64,000 bases of DNA from Candidatus Bathyarchaeum tardum (GCA_029762755.1 JARVGH010000003.1:1-64000), one strand, 5' to 3'; positions 17,324 through 26,541 are shown, counted from the first letter of the stretch. Program-made: numbers and translations. Notes: generated by a model from the sequence alone, not told the origin.

Positions 17324-18729
17324 CAGAGCCCCCTCAACTCGTGCATGTGTCTTATGCTTTGTTCAATGTGAGATTTTAAAGCAATATCGGTCCGGTTCCA
17401 CAGTTCCCCGCCTTTGATTGCATTTATGCATTCTAAGGAGTTTTCGCGGGCTTCAGCAATAGTGTCCCCAATTCCAACAACACCAACAGTACGAGAACCC
17501 AACGCAAAAACTTGGTTATCTCGCAACTCCATCGACCCCGGATAAACTCGAGTTTTTCCAGTTTTAGCAACCAAACTGTAAGCTACACTCAAATCCACCT
17601 CAGAGCCGATTAGATCTTTGTTTATTTTAGCGGGAAATTTGGTTGCGTAACCGCCATAATCCGGAGGAACCTTGTAAGTTACAACAGTTGCTTTGTTATT
17701 GAAGTTGACTTTGTGCAGGTTTCCATCCACCATGTTGTAGCAAACGTCCACAAAATCGTCCTTCAAATCAGGCAACAACGTCATTATTTCGGGGTCACCT
17801 GGGCGGCTGTTAACTTCCAAAATTTTCGGTCCTTTGCTGGTGTGAATAAACGCTGCATAAAATGGAACGCCTCGCAGTCCGGGGTTACTGCCTTTGCCTT
17901 TTAGTTCAGAAAACACTCGAGTTACTAATTCAACTTCTTTTTTTCGGTCTTCTTGAGTCATGAACGGAAGAATGTCTTTAGCGTCTTTGTATGCACCCAT
18001 TCCGCCGGTGTTGGGTCCTTTGTCATCATCAAAGGCGCGCTTGTAGTCACGGCTTTCAGGTAAAGCAACTAACCGTTTTCCGTCACAGAAAGTCTGGAAA
18101 CTGGATTCTTCACCTTCCACTTTTTCTTCAATAATAACTGGTCCGTGCTCGTAATTGGACAGGAAATGAGCAAAAATTTCTTCTGGACTGTTAAAGTGGT
18201 CACCCCAGACGCCAACTCCTTTTCCTGCAGTTGCTTTATCAGGTTTTACTGCAACTTGATTGTTCAACTCTTTAAGCCAAGCATACACGCTTTTCTTGAC
18301 CTGAGTGGTACTGCTATAATCTTTGGGGTCAAAAACTTTGAATTGGGGATTAACTTCAGGAGCAACTTTCTGGAACAGTTCACGCTGAGCAATTTTGCTG
18401 CCCTCAATTGCATACTCTTTAGTTGGACAAATAATCGGAATTTTTGTTTCTTTCTCGACTATGTCTCTTACTCCAGCGATGATGGGTTTTTCTGGACCCA
18501 CAATGCCAAAATCTATATTGTCTTTGTGTTTTTTTGCAAATTTTGCAATTTCTTTCAAGTCAAAATTAGAAATAACAGTGTGCTTTTCAGCATGTTTCAG
18601 GTTAAAGGGGTTATTTTGTTTGTCAACAACATAAAATCTAGGGGAATAATCTTCGCTTCGGGTAAAAGCGTCGATCATTGCAGCTGCTCTTGAGCCATAG
18701 GCTACTACTAGGATGCCAACTTTTTCCAT
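17323..18729 (-). CDS. purD: phosphoribosylamine-glycine ligase (GAR synthetase)
   Basis: 468 residues, ATP-grasp enzyme for the second step of purine synthesis. Seen: VGILVVAYGSRAAAMIDAF at the N-terminus, VAVKPDKATAGKGVGVW (ATP-binding), EEKVEGEESSFQTF, and RPGDPEIMTLLPDL. Slightly longer than bacterial PurD (about 420-430), with a divergent N-terminal domain. ATG 18729 has GGTG six bases upstream; GTG 18738 overlaps this SD. Lies 38 bases behind purF in the same direction. Confidence 0.93.
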   Translation of the reverse strand: MEKVGILVVAYGSRAAAMIDAFTRSEDYSPRFYVVDKQNNPFNLKHAEKHTVISNFDLKEIAKFAKKHKDNIDFGIVGPEKPIIAGVRDIVEKETKIPIICPTKEYAIEGSKIAQRELFQKVAPEVNPQFKVFDPKDYSSTTQVKKSVYAWLKELNNQVAVKPDKATAGKGVGVWGDHFNSPEEIFAHFLSNYEHGPVIIEEKVEGEESSFQTFCDGKRLVALPESRDYKRAFDDDKGPNTGGMGAYKDAKDILPFMTQEDRKKEVELVTRVFSELKGKGSNPGLRGVPFYAAFIHTSKGPKILEVNSRPGDPEIMTLLPDLKDDFVDVCYNMVDGNLHKVNFNNKATVVTYKVPPDYGGYATKFPAKINKDLIGSEVDLSVAYSLVAKTGKTRVYPGSMELRDNQVFALGSRTVGVVGIGDTIAEARENSLECINAIKGGELWNRTDIALKSHIEQSIRHMHELRGL

Positions 18730-18767
18730 CAAAGTCACCTAAACATTCTGAAATAAGTTAATCTAGT

Positions 18768-20252
18768 TTATATGGAATTTTCGTATATTCTGCCTTTTTC
18801 GCTGTATCCGCTCTCAAAACGTTCTTTCATCTCCTCAGCCAACTTCTGAGCCAAGGGAGTCGGATACTTACCAGTTATACAACCTAAACATAATTCAGCC
18901 TTAGGTAACCCAGTAGCCTTAACCAAACCCTCAACTGACTGATAATTAACTCCATCAGCACCTACAATTTCTGCGATTTCTTCTGCGTCGTGCTGAGAAC
19001 CAATCAGTTCACGGTAGGTTGCCATGTCAACGCCATAGAAGCACGGACCAATAATTCGTGGAAAAGTGATAAACAAAAAGACCTTATTCGCACCCATCTG
19101 CCGAAGCTTCTTAACTACAACTTTGGTTGTGTCCCCTCGAACTATGCTATCGTCAACTACAGCAACGTTTTTGCCAGTTAGTCTATGGTCTACAATATTG
19201 ATTTTACGATCTATTGTGTCATGTCTTTGGTCTGAAAGCAAAATAAAAGCACGTTCTGCCACGTATCGGTGGCGTCGGGATGCACGTTCCCACCGTATTC
19301 CAGTTAATTCATGATAACCATAAGCTGCATCGTTACCAGTTTCAGGCATCGACATAATTATATCCACTTTACTGGTAGTCTCAGGAAACTCCCACGCAAA
19401 GTTTCTGCCAAAAGCTTCCCTTGCCTCGTAAACGTACCTGTCACCCAACCTTGAATCTGGACGAGCAAAATAAGCAAACTCAAAGGCACAAAGGGCTTTT
19501 CTTTCACCAGTGCAGATTTGTTTTCTTTCAAAACCATCTTTTTTGGCAACCACAAGCTCGCCGGGGTTTACTTCAAAATCAAAATCAAAACTGTTTATGT
19601 CCAAACCAACAGTTTCAGACGAAACTGCACAGGTTGCTCCGTTTTTGCTGCAACCACAACAAAGAGGTCTAATTCCATGGGGGTCTCGAAAAGCGAATAG
19701 TTCTCCAGATTCGGTCAAGCCAGCAACAGAAAAAGCTCCTTCAATTTCTTTCATGCATTTTTTTACGGAAGAATTCAAGTCCCAACTCTTACCGCCCCTC
19801 AGAAGTTTTTTTGTGATTAATTCTGCATCATAATTAAACCGAAAATTTGGTTGCTCTGCTTGAATCTCTTTGACAATATCAGGTGTGTTAACTACGTTGC
19901 CGTTGAAGGCTATTGCTACCTGTTTGTCGCCTTTCTGTTCTAGAATTGGTTGGGTGCTTTTTACAAGAGAATCATAATCTGTTCCACCCGACGTAGAATA
20001 TCTTACATGTCCTATTCCAACAGGTCCTGGCAGGTTTACTAACCAATTTTCTAAGTCTTTTTGTTTTATTTTTGGAACAAGGTCTAATCCTTTGTAATTG
20101 TGGAATTGACCATCAAAGGTTGTGATTCCGTGGGATTGGTGACCGCGATGATTTTGTGAACGCAATCCCCAGTAAACGTAAGGAAAAACCGGATTGTCAG
20201 TGAAGTCCTTCGCCGCGAAAACCCCACATTCCTCTTTTAACCGTTCCAGCAT
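18768..20252 (-). CDS. purF: amidophosphoribosyltransferase
   Basis: Commits PRPP to purines using glutamine. 494 residues. An 8-residue propeptide precedes Cys9 in EECGVFA, the N-terminal nucleophile after processing. The PRPP loop is VAVVDDSIVRGDTTK. Cysteines in LCAFEFAYFARPDSR, GPCFYGVDM and CLGCITGKYP match the four ligands of the B. subtilis-type [4Fe-4S] cluster, so an oxygen-sensitive iron-sulfur PurF is likely. First gene of purF-purD-HAD-ftr-PfkB. Confidence 0.97.
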   Translation of the reverse strand: MLERLKEECGVFAAKDFTDNPVFPYVYWGLRSQNHRGHQSHGITTFDGQFHNYKGLDLVPKIKQKDLENWLVNLPGPVGIGHVRYSTSGGTDYDSLVKSTQPILEQKGDKQVAIAFNGNVVNTPDIVKEIQAEQPNFRFNYDAELITKKLLRGGKSWDLNSSVKKCMKEIEGAFSVAGLTESGELFAFRDPHGIRPLCCGCSKNGATCAVSSETVGLDINSFDFDFEVNPGELVVAKKDGFERKQICTGERKALCAFEFAYFARPDSRLGDRYVYEAREAFGRNFAWEFPETTSKVDIIMSMPETGNDAAYGYHELTGIRWERASRRHRYVAERAFILLSDQRHDTIDRKINIVDHRLTGKNVAVVDDSIVRGDTTKVVVKKLRQMGANKVFLFITFPRIIGPCFYGVDMATYRELIGSQHDAEEIAEIVGADGVNYQSVEGLVKATGLPKAELCLGCITGKYPTPLAQKLAEEMKERFESGYSEKGRIYENSI

Positions 20253-20269
20253 ATTTTGTTCTATTAATG

Positions 20270-20318
20270 TGACCTATTTATCAATGTTTACTACAATTTT
20301 ATAGCAAAACCTAGGTCA
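20270..20318 (-). promoter_or_regulatory. purF promoter flanked by an inverted repeat
   Basis: On the minus strand CTATAAAAT (20304-20296) is a good TATA box. TGACCTA (20312-20318 read as TAGGTCA on plus) and its inverted partner (20270-20276) flank it at near equal distance; the upstream half is part of the palindrome ACCTAGGT (20309-20316). This looks like a regulator site around the TATA box. A second TATA-like GATAAATA nearer the ATG would give a leaderless transcript. Confidence 0.4.
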
Positions 20319-20420
20319 TAGAAAGCCATTGTTCAGTTAAGTTACAGAATTGTTTGTATAGGAAAATTATGTTGTTTAGCATAGTTTCGTTGCTCAGAGG
20401 ATGTTGCTGGTATTATCGCA

Positions 20421-20430
20421 AGGTATATAT
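20421..20430 (+). promoter_or_regulatory. probable TATA box of the methionine adenosyltransferase gene
   Basis: AGGTATATAT, 40 bases before ATG 20470, leaving room for a short leader with the SD AAGGTG. Confidence 0.4.
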
Positions 20431-20469
20431 GAACTATCGGGATTAGGCTTTTTCATCAAGGTGTTTTTC

Positions 20470-21681
20470 ATGAGGAACATACTTGTTAATGATTCGAAAT
20501 GTACACCCCTAGACAAGCAACCAGTAGAGATTGTGGAACGCAAGGGTGTTGGTCATCCTGACTCTATGTGCGACGCCATAATGGATCAGGTTTCAGTGGA
20601 ACTTAGCAAAGCTTACCTGAAAGAATTTGGGGCAATTTTGCATCATAACACCGATAAGTCCCTACTTGTTGCTGGAGATGTAGAATGCAAGTTTGGAGGC
20701 GGAGTGGTAAATGAACCCATGCTTCTTATCTTTGGGGACAGAGCAACCTTTAGTGCCCAAGGAAAAGACATTCCTGTTAAAGAAATCACCATCAACACAG
20801 CTAAAAAATGGTTAAAAGAAAATATCAGGTTCGTAGACCCTGAAAAACACATGAAATACCAAATTGCAATCAGACAAGGTTCACAAGGACTGACTGACAT
20901 TTTCAAACGCGAAACCTGCATGTTTGGAGCTAACGACACTTCAGCAGCAGTAGGTTACGCGCCTTTAACCCGCACAGAAAATATGGTTTTGACTACTGAA
21001 CGCTACATTAACTCTAAAGAGTTCAAGAAAAGATTCCCAATGAGTGGGGAAGACGTTAAAGTCATGGGCTACAAGAACGGCAATGTGTTGAATTTGACTA
21101 TTTGTAATGCATTTGTTGATCATCTTGTTTCTGACATTAAAGATTACATGCGCAGCAAATCTGAGATTACAGCTGATGTACAAGAATGGGTGAACGCAAA
21201 AGCTACCTTTGATAAGGTTAATGTTTACATCAACACTTTGGATGTTGAAGACCGAGGAGTTGATGGCGTCTTTTTGACTGTGTTGGGAACCTGTGCTGAT
21301 GGTGCAGATTCAGGACAAGTCGGACGCGGCAACAAAGTCAACGGAGTAATCTCTCTTAACCGACCAATCGGAACTGAAGCAGCTGCAGGCAAAAACCCAG
21401 TCAGCCACGTTGGAAAAATTTACAACGCCCTATCTCACCAAGTCGCACGAAAAATCTGTGAGGAAGTACCTGAAGTAGCAGAAACCATTGTTTGGCTCCT
21501 AAGCCAAATCGGCAAACCCATAGATCAACCTGCAATCGCAGCAGCTCAAGTGGTCATGAACGAAGGCTCAGTTTATGACAAACAAATCCAAGGCAGAGTC
21601 AACGAAGTAATCGATGCCGAACTCGCAAACATCGAAAATTTCTGTGAAAAACTGACTTATGGGAAAATTTCAGTCTGGTAA
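20470..21681 (+). CDS. mat: archaeal-type S-adenosylmethionine synthetase
   Basis: 403 residues, makes SAM from methionine and ATP. It belongs to the archaeal MAT family, unrelated in close sequence to bacterial MetK. Seen: VEIVERKGVGHPDSMCDAIMD, the ATP-binding GRGNKVNGVISLNRPIGTEA, and AGKNPVSHVGKIYN. ATG 20470 has AAGGTG six bases upstream; the frame extends to 20401 but those 23 residues lack conservation. Divergent from purF; T-rich terminator after. Confidence 0.96.
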   Translation: MRNILVNDSKCTPLDKQPVEIVERKGVGHPDSMCDAIMDQVSVELSKAYLKEFGAILHHNTDKSLLVAGDVECKFGGGVVNEPMLLIFGDRATFSAQGKDIPVKEITINTAKKWLKENIRFVDPEKHMKYQIAIRQGSQGLTDIFKRETCMFGANDTSAAVGYAPLTRTENMVLTTERYINSKEFKKRFPMSGEDVKVMGYKNGNVLNLTICNAFVDHLVSDIKDYMRSKSEITADVQEWVNAKATFDKVNVYINTLDVEDRGVDGVFLTVLGTCADGADSGQVGRGNKVNGVISLNRPIGTEAAAGKNPVSHVGKIYNALSHQVARKICEEVPEVAETIVWLLSQIGKPIDQPAIAAAQVVMNEGSVYDKQIQGRVNEVIDAELANIENFCEKLTYGKISVW

Positions 21682-21696
21682 AAACCAGATTTCTCT

Positions 21697-21716
21697 CTTT
21701 TCATTTTTCTTTTTTA
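21697..21716 (+). terminator. T-tract terminator after mat
   Basis: CTTTTCATTTTTCTTTTTT within 40 bases of the stop, typical of archaeal U-rich terminators without a strong stem. Confidence 0.55.
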
Positions 21717-21863
21717 GGTTAATTTATTTTGTTAAAAGCTGCGGTTGTTTACTTTTATAATTTTGAATAAAAAATGTTCAGTGAAATCAAAGGAACAACA
21801 GATGTTAAAAGGAGAACAGGAACAATATTATTGAGGTGAATAAAAATATCAAAAGAAGATGAA

Positions 21864-22232
21864 ATGTTAAAAGAACTTCAGCAGATACGAGAATTGTTAG
21901 CTGCGAAACCTGCTCCTCCACCTCCTGAGCCTAAAGGAATATGGAACGAATTCAAAGCGTTCATAGAAAACTACAAGGTTATGGGACTTGCTGTTGCTTT
22001 CATTTTGGGTTTGTATCTTGGTCAGTTAGTGCAATCAATGGTTACAGACTTGATAATGCCCGTCATTGGCTTAGCGTTGCCAGGTATGGATAATTTGTCC
22101 ACTTTGACAATTCCAGTGAATAATCAAGCATTCGGAATTGGAAGCTTTCTAGTAGCTCTGATAACGTTCATTATAGTAGCATTTGTTATTTTCATTATTG
22201 TGAAAGTAACAAAACGTTGGGGAATAAAGTAA
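21864..22232 (+). CDS. mscL: large-conductance mechanosensitive channel MscL
   Basis: 122 residues from ATG 21864. Order: an N-terminal helix, a Pro-rich linker (PAPPPPEPKG), WNEFKAFIENYKVMGLAVAF leading into TM1 with the Gly-spaced pore helix, a loop, TM2 (about 90-115) and a short basic tail. It lacks the longer C-terminal helix bundle of E. coli MscL; instead the extra helix is at the N-terminus. Released under hypo-osmotic stress. The SD GAGGTG (21833-21838) is 25 bases from this ATG but exactly seven from an in-frame ATA at 21846, which would add ISKEDE. Confidence 0.9.
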   Translation: MLKELQQIRELLAAKPAPPPPEPKGIWNEFKAFIENYKVMGLAVAFILGLYLGQLVQSMVTDLIMPVIGLALPGMDNLSTLTIPVNNQAFGIGSFLVALITFIIVAFVIFIIVKVTKRWGIK

Positions 22233-22263
22233 AAACTTTCCCCGTTTTCTCATTTTTTATGAG

Positions 22264-23079
22264 TTAAACTTTTTCAGTAGACAAACCAATGGATTCTACC
22301 GCAGAAACTATCTTGGGTTTATGTTCTCCTTTGATTCCTTTCCAATCTAAAATTACAGAATCTACAGGTTCCAAGGTTCGTTCAACACATTGGTGGATTA
22401 TTCTGATATCAATATCTTCAAGGGCATATTTTGGAATCATATGACCAAAGGCTAATTCATTGTTTAGAGCAAGTTTTGTGAACTTTTTGTTATAATGAGG
22501 ACCACCAATCCCCACTACTGCAGAACAGTTGGAGCATTCACAGACGGCAGCAACTGCTGCATCTGCTACAACTTTAGCAGCTTCAACATCAACCCATTGC
22601 TTCGGTGAACTGCCCAATTCCACAAACATAGACGAAAAAGGTAAAGAGGGACCATGATGGGTGCACTCGTAAGAAACTTCGTAGTCCAACTTTGTTTCGT
22701 TTACTTGTTTTGCCATCTCAGAAAGAGCATTTTTCATTGCTCCTGCGGGAGAGATGGAAACCGTATTGGGTTTTCCACCAAATTTTGCATCCGACAAATT
22801 TCCAGAAGTATGCACAGACAAGGTAGGAATACCCGATGTGCTGCTGTGCCGAGAAAGAAAAATCATTAATTCAGGGTTAACTAGGGCGTCTAAAAATTGT
22901 GTATTTACAATTTCATTGTCAACAAAAAGCAGTTTGGTTTCTTTGTTATGCAGTGTTTTTGAGTAAACAGGGTTATTTTGGAAGTGTTCTGAAAGTTTCT
23001 CAAAACTGTAGTTTTCTATTAGGTGGTTTGCGATGTTCATTCCGGCTGTGTCTTGTTTTGAAGCTATGAAAAGTATCAA
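22264..23079 (-). CDS. dtdA: D-aminoacyl-tRNA deacylase, archaeal DtdA/GEK1 type
   Basis: 271 residues. Removes D-amino acids from mischarged tRNA. Seen: FIASKQDTAGMNIA at the N-terminus, SRHSSTSGIPTLSVHTSGN, YECTHHGPS (zinc/catalytic His pair) and AAVVGIGGPHYNKKFT-like VVGIGGPHYN, all diagnostic. Starts at TTG 23079; there is no ATG near the conserved N-terminus. AAGGA lies ten bases upstream. Convergent with mscL. Confidence 0.92.
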   Translation of the reverse strand: MILFIASKQDTAGMNIANHLIENYSFEKLSEHFQNNPVYSKTLHNKETKLLFVDNEIVNTQFLDALVNPELMIFLSRHSSTSGIPTLSVHTSGNLSDAKFGGKPNTVSISPAGAMKNALSEMAKQVNETKLDYEVSYECTHHGPSLPFSSMFVELGSSPKQWVDVEAAKVVADAAVAAVCECSNCSAVVGIGGPHYNKKFTKLALNNELAFGHMIPKYALEDIDIRIIHQCVERTLEPVDSVILDWKGIKGEHKPKIVSAVESIGLSTEKV

Positions 23080-23262
23080 CGTTGTGTCGTCCTTGAAGGG
23101 TATTGTAAAAGATTGAAAGATTAAGGTTGTTATAAGAATCCATGAAAATGTTTATTTGCGTTGGAGACCAGTTTACCCTTTATCAAAAGGTTTAGATTTA
23201 GCGGTATATTTTTTTGGAGCAAATTGTCTATAATTTAGATATAGAAAAAGCTACCATCACCG

Positions 23263-23271
23263 CTTATATTA
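23263..23271 (+). promoter_or_regulatory. TATA box of the small gene at 23314
   Basis: CTTATATTA, about 43-51 bases before ATG 23314, allowing a short leader that carries AGGAG (23304-23308) five bases before the ATG. Confidence 0.45.
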
Positions 23272-23313
23272 AACGCCCACAAAATTAGGAGTTATTGCTG
23301 ATTAGGAGTAAAC

Positions 23314-23637
23314 ATGTTGAAAAAAATCCGAATAAAGCGATATCCTCCTCGTAACTTCCCAGTAAAATCCCTGTGGGAAATAGTAGCAGCTCCTCCAAAA
23401 TCAGAACAAGACACTGAATTCATGATGCTCTATAAAGCAAACCCAAAACACCCAGCAATCATAGAAGAAATGACTGAAGTCGTAGAGTTTGAAGTTAATG
23501 AAAAAGCCTTCGGCGAACTTATGTGGCTCTTCAAAAAATATCAAGTCCCCTGTAGACCCATCGAAGAAGGCATAGAGATCAAACACACTGGACCAAAATC
23601 CAACTGTGTTAACGACAAAAAATTTGAAAACCCCTAA
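23314..23637 (+). CDS. uncharacterised protein, 107 aa
   Basis: No family recognised. A basic start (KKIRIKRYPPRNFPVKSLWEI) is followed by an alpha/beta part with a Pro/Lys loop (YKANPKHPAIIEE), a hydrophobic helix GELMWLFKKYQ and a C-terminal strand. Good promoter and SD (AGGAG) show it is expressed. It lies between dtdA and the polymerase gene but on the opposite strand, so it is monocistronic. Confidence 0.6.
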   Translation: MLKKIRIKRYPPRNFPVKSLWEIVAAPPKSEQDTEFMMLYKANPKHPAIIEEMTEVVEFEVNEKAFGELMWLFKKYQVPCRPIEEGIEIKHTGPKSNCVNDKKFENP

Positions 23638-23660
23638 TTTTTTGGGGAAGCATCTACTTT

Positions 23661-26333
23661 TTACATGAAACGGAAAAGTTTTGTCAATCCGATAATTTCT
23701 TCAAAATCCAGACCTAACGCGTCAAGAATCTGATCAAACGTCGATTGTAGATACGAAACATATTTGTCTACATCGACTTCACTGTTTGTGGCTATTTGAA
23801 CAGGCTTAACACCTTTCATGACCTTAACGTAACTTATGAGGTCTCCAGTTTTCAGCTCGTAACCCATTTTTTCTAACTCACGTCCCGCTTTTACATGCTG
23901 AGGAGTAGTTTTTTTGTAGTCCGCTAAGGGTTTTCCCAAAACAACATGAAACGCCAGATCGTCAGGAGTTTCCCCCCATTTTCGTTTCTTCAAACAATTG
24001 TAACGGTCTCGGATGAGTTGTTTAATCTCCTTTTTCGCCTCTTCGAACTCTGCGGGGTTTTGTACCTTTTGAAGGCGTTCTTCAAGCTCGTAAAAGGCTT
24101 TTTTAATGAATGGAGGAATGTGGCGTTTCTTTCCAGTCATTCCTTTTACGTCAACGCCTCCGCCTTTCAAGATTCCAAGATAATTCTTTTTACGGGAACT
24201 AAAAACAGCGTATCGGTACCATTTTTCAACTTCAAGTTCCATGCCCATCTTTGTTATGGACCAATCTGCCAGAACTTTTACCTGTTCAGGAGAAGGATTT
24301 TTCAAAAAGACGCTGTCTGTGTCGCCATACAGAACTTCCACATCTAAGGACTTGGCTTTGTCGATGGTTTGAGTGATAACGTGTCTGCCGATTGCTGCGG
24401 TGGCTTCTGCTACAGGGGGACAATATAAACCAAAAGCAGGTGAGCCAAAAACACCATAACTTGCGTTCAAAACGACTTTAAGGGCACTTGGAATAACAGC
24501 GTACCAGCTTTGAACATGTTGGGGCAAAGTTTTGTCTTTTGCTTTTTGTTTATACCATTTAACCCGAAGGTCACGAAGTGAACCAATCAGCAAGCTTTCT
24601 AGTGCCTTGTTTTTGGTGCATATCCAGTGAGTTGTTTCTGGAACCTTGTTTTGTTTACATTCTTCGTGGTTGCAAAGCAAAGTTTGGTAGCCCAGATTGT
24701 AAACTTTAATGATCGACGGATACAGACTAGCAAAGTCCATAACTGCCACGTTAAAGTGGACACCAGGAACAGGGTCAACAACTATTGCACCCTTGTATTT
24801 CTTGCCTTTAATCATAGCAGTTGTTGTAGTTCCACCTTTGAGGGCAAGGATGTCTGAGTCATTTGGAATAAGCATGTTTCGCTGACGATGCTCATGATAC
24901 AAAAAGTTCCGAATCCACCGAGAAACTCCTTGCCGGCTTACATCTTCCATGGGCATGTGAGAAATTCTGGACATTGCTAAAATCAGTTTCATGACTAAGT
25001 TGTCATTAAACGCAGTTAAATCAAAGGTGATTTCTGAGTCTCGCAGGTTATATTCAGCTAATTCGGTGTAACTTAGCTCAGAAAATGCTTTTTCATGTTC
25101 AATTTTTGGAAGTTCTAAAAGGGCAGTACCGATTGCATTAAGGGTCATGTCCCGATATTTGTTGCCAAAAGCGTAAATTTGGATTGAACGATTAAAGAAG
25201 AACTTGTAAAGGTCAATATGAACACCATGGGTAAACGAGCAGGTTCTTCTGCCTACTTCGATGGGAATTTGTGTTCTGTCTATTCCAAGGTTTTTTGCCC
25301 GATTATACAGAAACGGTAGGTCAAAGTCGTCACCATTGAAAGTTAAAACAAAGGGATATTCAACGGTTGCCTCAAACACTTTTTGAAGTAACTCTTTTTC
25401 GTCATCAAAATAGGTAACCAAAGCGTCATCAGGCAGTTTTCTGTCACCGTGTTCAATTCCTTCGCGCTTCAAAAGGAACAACTGTTTTTTGCGCTCTGAA
25501 CCATACAAAGCAACACAAACAATAGGGTCAGTAGCTTTTTGGGGATCAGGAACCCGAGTGGCAACCGCTGAAGCGACTTCTATATCTAATCCGACACGTT
25601 TAAAATCAGGTGCGGGTGACTCAAGTAAACGCGCCCACATTTCTACTGTGTCTAAAAACTGTTTGTCTACACCAGAAAACTTGTCAAGAATCTGCTTGAT
25701 GGTTTCTTCAGACGATTTCTGTATTACCCGAACAAGATTTCCGTCTTCTATTTTGTACAACATCCCTATGGCAATGTTTTTGTCATAAATGTAAGACTGA
25801 TAATATCGAATAAATGACTCCCAAACTTTAGGAGGCTCTTCAATACCTGTTAGGGCTTGATACGCATCGGGAATTATGTCCCTTAAACAACCGCTTTGTC
25901 GTCCACCAATGGCGAGGGGGTCTTTGGCGACGACCTTTGTTACGGTAACCAGTTTGTCTTGAAGAGAGTCATATTTTTCAACAGTTTCCACATGGTCATA
26001 TCCAATATGGGATGTTACTCCACCGAGTTTTTCAACCTCTTCGGGAGCAAGACTGGTTAAAAGGTAAGGCTTGTGACCAGTGTTGTCGTACCAAAAATAG
26101 ATTCTTTTGGAAACAGGCTCATACAATGAAAGTTTGGCTAATGCTTTTTTGCCGTCATAGGAAACAGACACAAGATACGACGGGGGTAAATTTTCTGGAA
26201 AATCTGGATAAACAACAGGTTCTTTCTCTGCTGAATCTTGTAGGAGTTCTTCAATCACTTGGATTTGAGTTGATTGAGGTTTTTTCTTTTTAGGAACATC
26301 TCCGAACGCCAATAAAGAACTCTGCGTAGCCAT
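23661..26333 (-). CDS. polB: family B DNA polymerase with proofreading exonuclease
   Basis: 890 residues. Exonuclease motifs are complete: Exo I D250-x-E252 (VGLDIEVAS), Exo II FNGDDFDLP (331-340), Exo III YNLRD (428-432). Polymerase motifs: A DFASLYPSI (533-541), B KVVLNASYG (619-627), C YGDTDS (669-674). KKNYLG follows near 715. A palm insert with CNHEEC (554-559) and later Cys562-like THWIC could bind zinc. An active replicative-type polymerase; an N-terminal 30 residues rich in Lys/Gln/Ser is specific. Its paralogues are outside the window. Confidence 0.95.
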   Translation of the reverse strand: MATQSSLLAFGDVPKKKKPQSTQIQVIEELLQDSAEKEPVVYPDFPENLPPSYLVSVSYDGKKALAKLSLYEPVSKRIYFWYDNTGHKPYLLTSLAPEEVEKLGGVTSHIGYDHVETVEKYDSLQDKLVTVTKVVAKDPLAIGGRQSGCLRDIIPDAYQALTGIEEPPKVWESFIRYYQSYIYDKNIAIGMLYKIEDGNLVRVIQKSSEETIKQILDKFSGVDKQFLDTVEMWARLLESPAPDFKRVGLDIEVASAVATRVPDPQKATDPIVCVALYGSERKKQLFLLKREGIEHGDRKLPDDALVTYFDDEKELLQKVFEATVEYPFVLTFNGDDFDLPFLYNRAKNLGIDRTQIPIEVGRRTCSFTHGVHIDLYKFFFNRSIQIYAFGNKYRDMTLNAIGTALLELPKIEHEKAFSELSYTELAEYNLRDSEITFDLTAFNDNLVMKLILAMSRISHMPMEDVSRQGVSRWIRNFLYHEHRQRNMLIPNDSDILALKGGTTTTAMIKGKKYKGAIVVDPVPGVHFNVAVMDFASLYPSIIKVYNLGYQTLLCNHEECKQNKVPETTHWICTKNKALESLLIGSLRDLRVKWYKQKAKDKTLPQHVQSWYAVIPSALKVVLNASYGVFGSPAFGLYCPPVAEATAAIGRHVITQTIDKAKSLDVEVLYGDTDSVFLKNPSPEQVKVLADWSITKMGMELEVEKWYRYAVFSSRKKNYLGILKGGGVDVKGMTGKKRHIPPFIKKAFYELEERLQKVQNPAEFEEAKKEIKQLIRDRYNCLKKRKWGETPDDLAFHVVLGKPLADYKKTTPQHVKAGRELEKMGYELKTGDLISYVKVMKGVKPVQIATNSEVDVDKYVSYLQSTFDQILDALGLDFEEIIGLTKLFRFM

Positions 26334-26397
26334 TTTTGCTCATGTCCGTTAAGGGTATATTCCTGATGCCTACTAAAAAAAGCATTTGATACAACAA

Positions 26398-26541
26398 TTA
26401 AGGTCTAACACATTCAGCTTTAGACCGGAAAGGACGTTTACGTTTTGGTTTACTGTGTTTATCACAGCGTTTAACACAAACCATAATGCCTTCCTCAATC
26501 TCGTAAACGCAACCACAAAGATCCTTTCCTTGTTCAACCAA
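26398..26541 (-). CDS. small Cys-rich basic protein (47 aa)
   Basis: TTG 26541 has GGGG seven bases upstream, and the frame runs to TAA 26398. The product has CGC at residues 9-11, then Cys at 23, 27 and 42, and a basic stretch KHSKPKRKRPFR. The Cys pattern and good SD make a real zinc-binding or nucleic-acid-binding micro-protein likely; no family recognised. An in-frame TGA just upstream rules out a longer protein. Confidence 0.55.
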   Translation of the reverse strand: MVEQGKDLCGCVYEIEEGIMVCVKRCDKHSKPKRKRPFRSKAECVRP

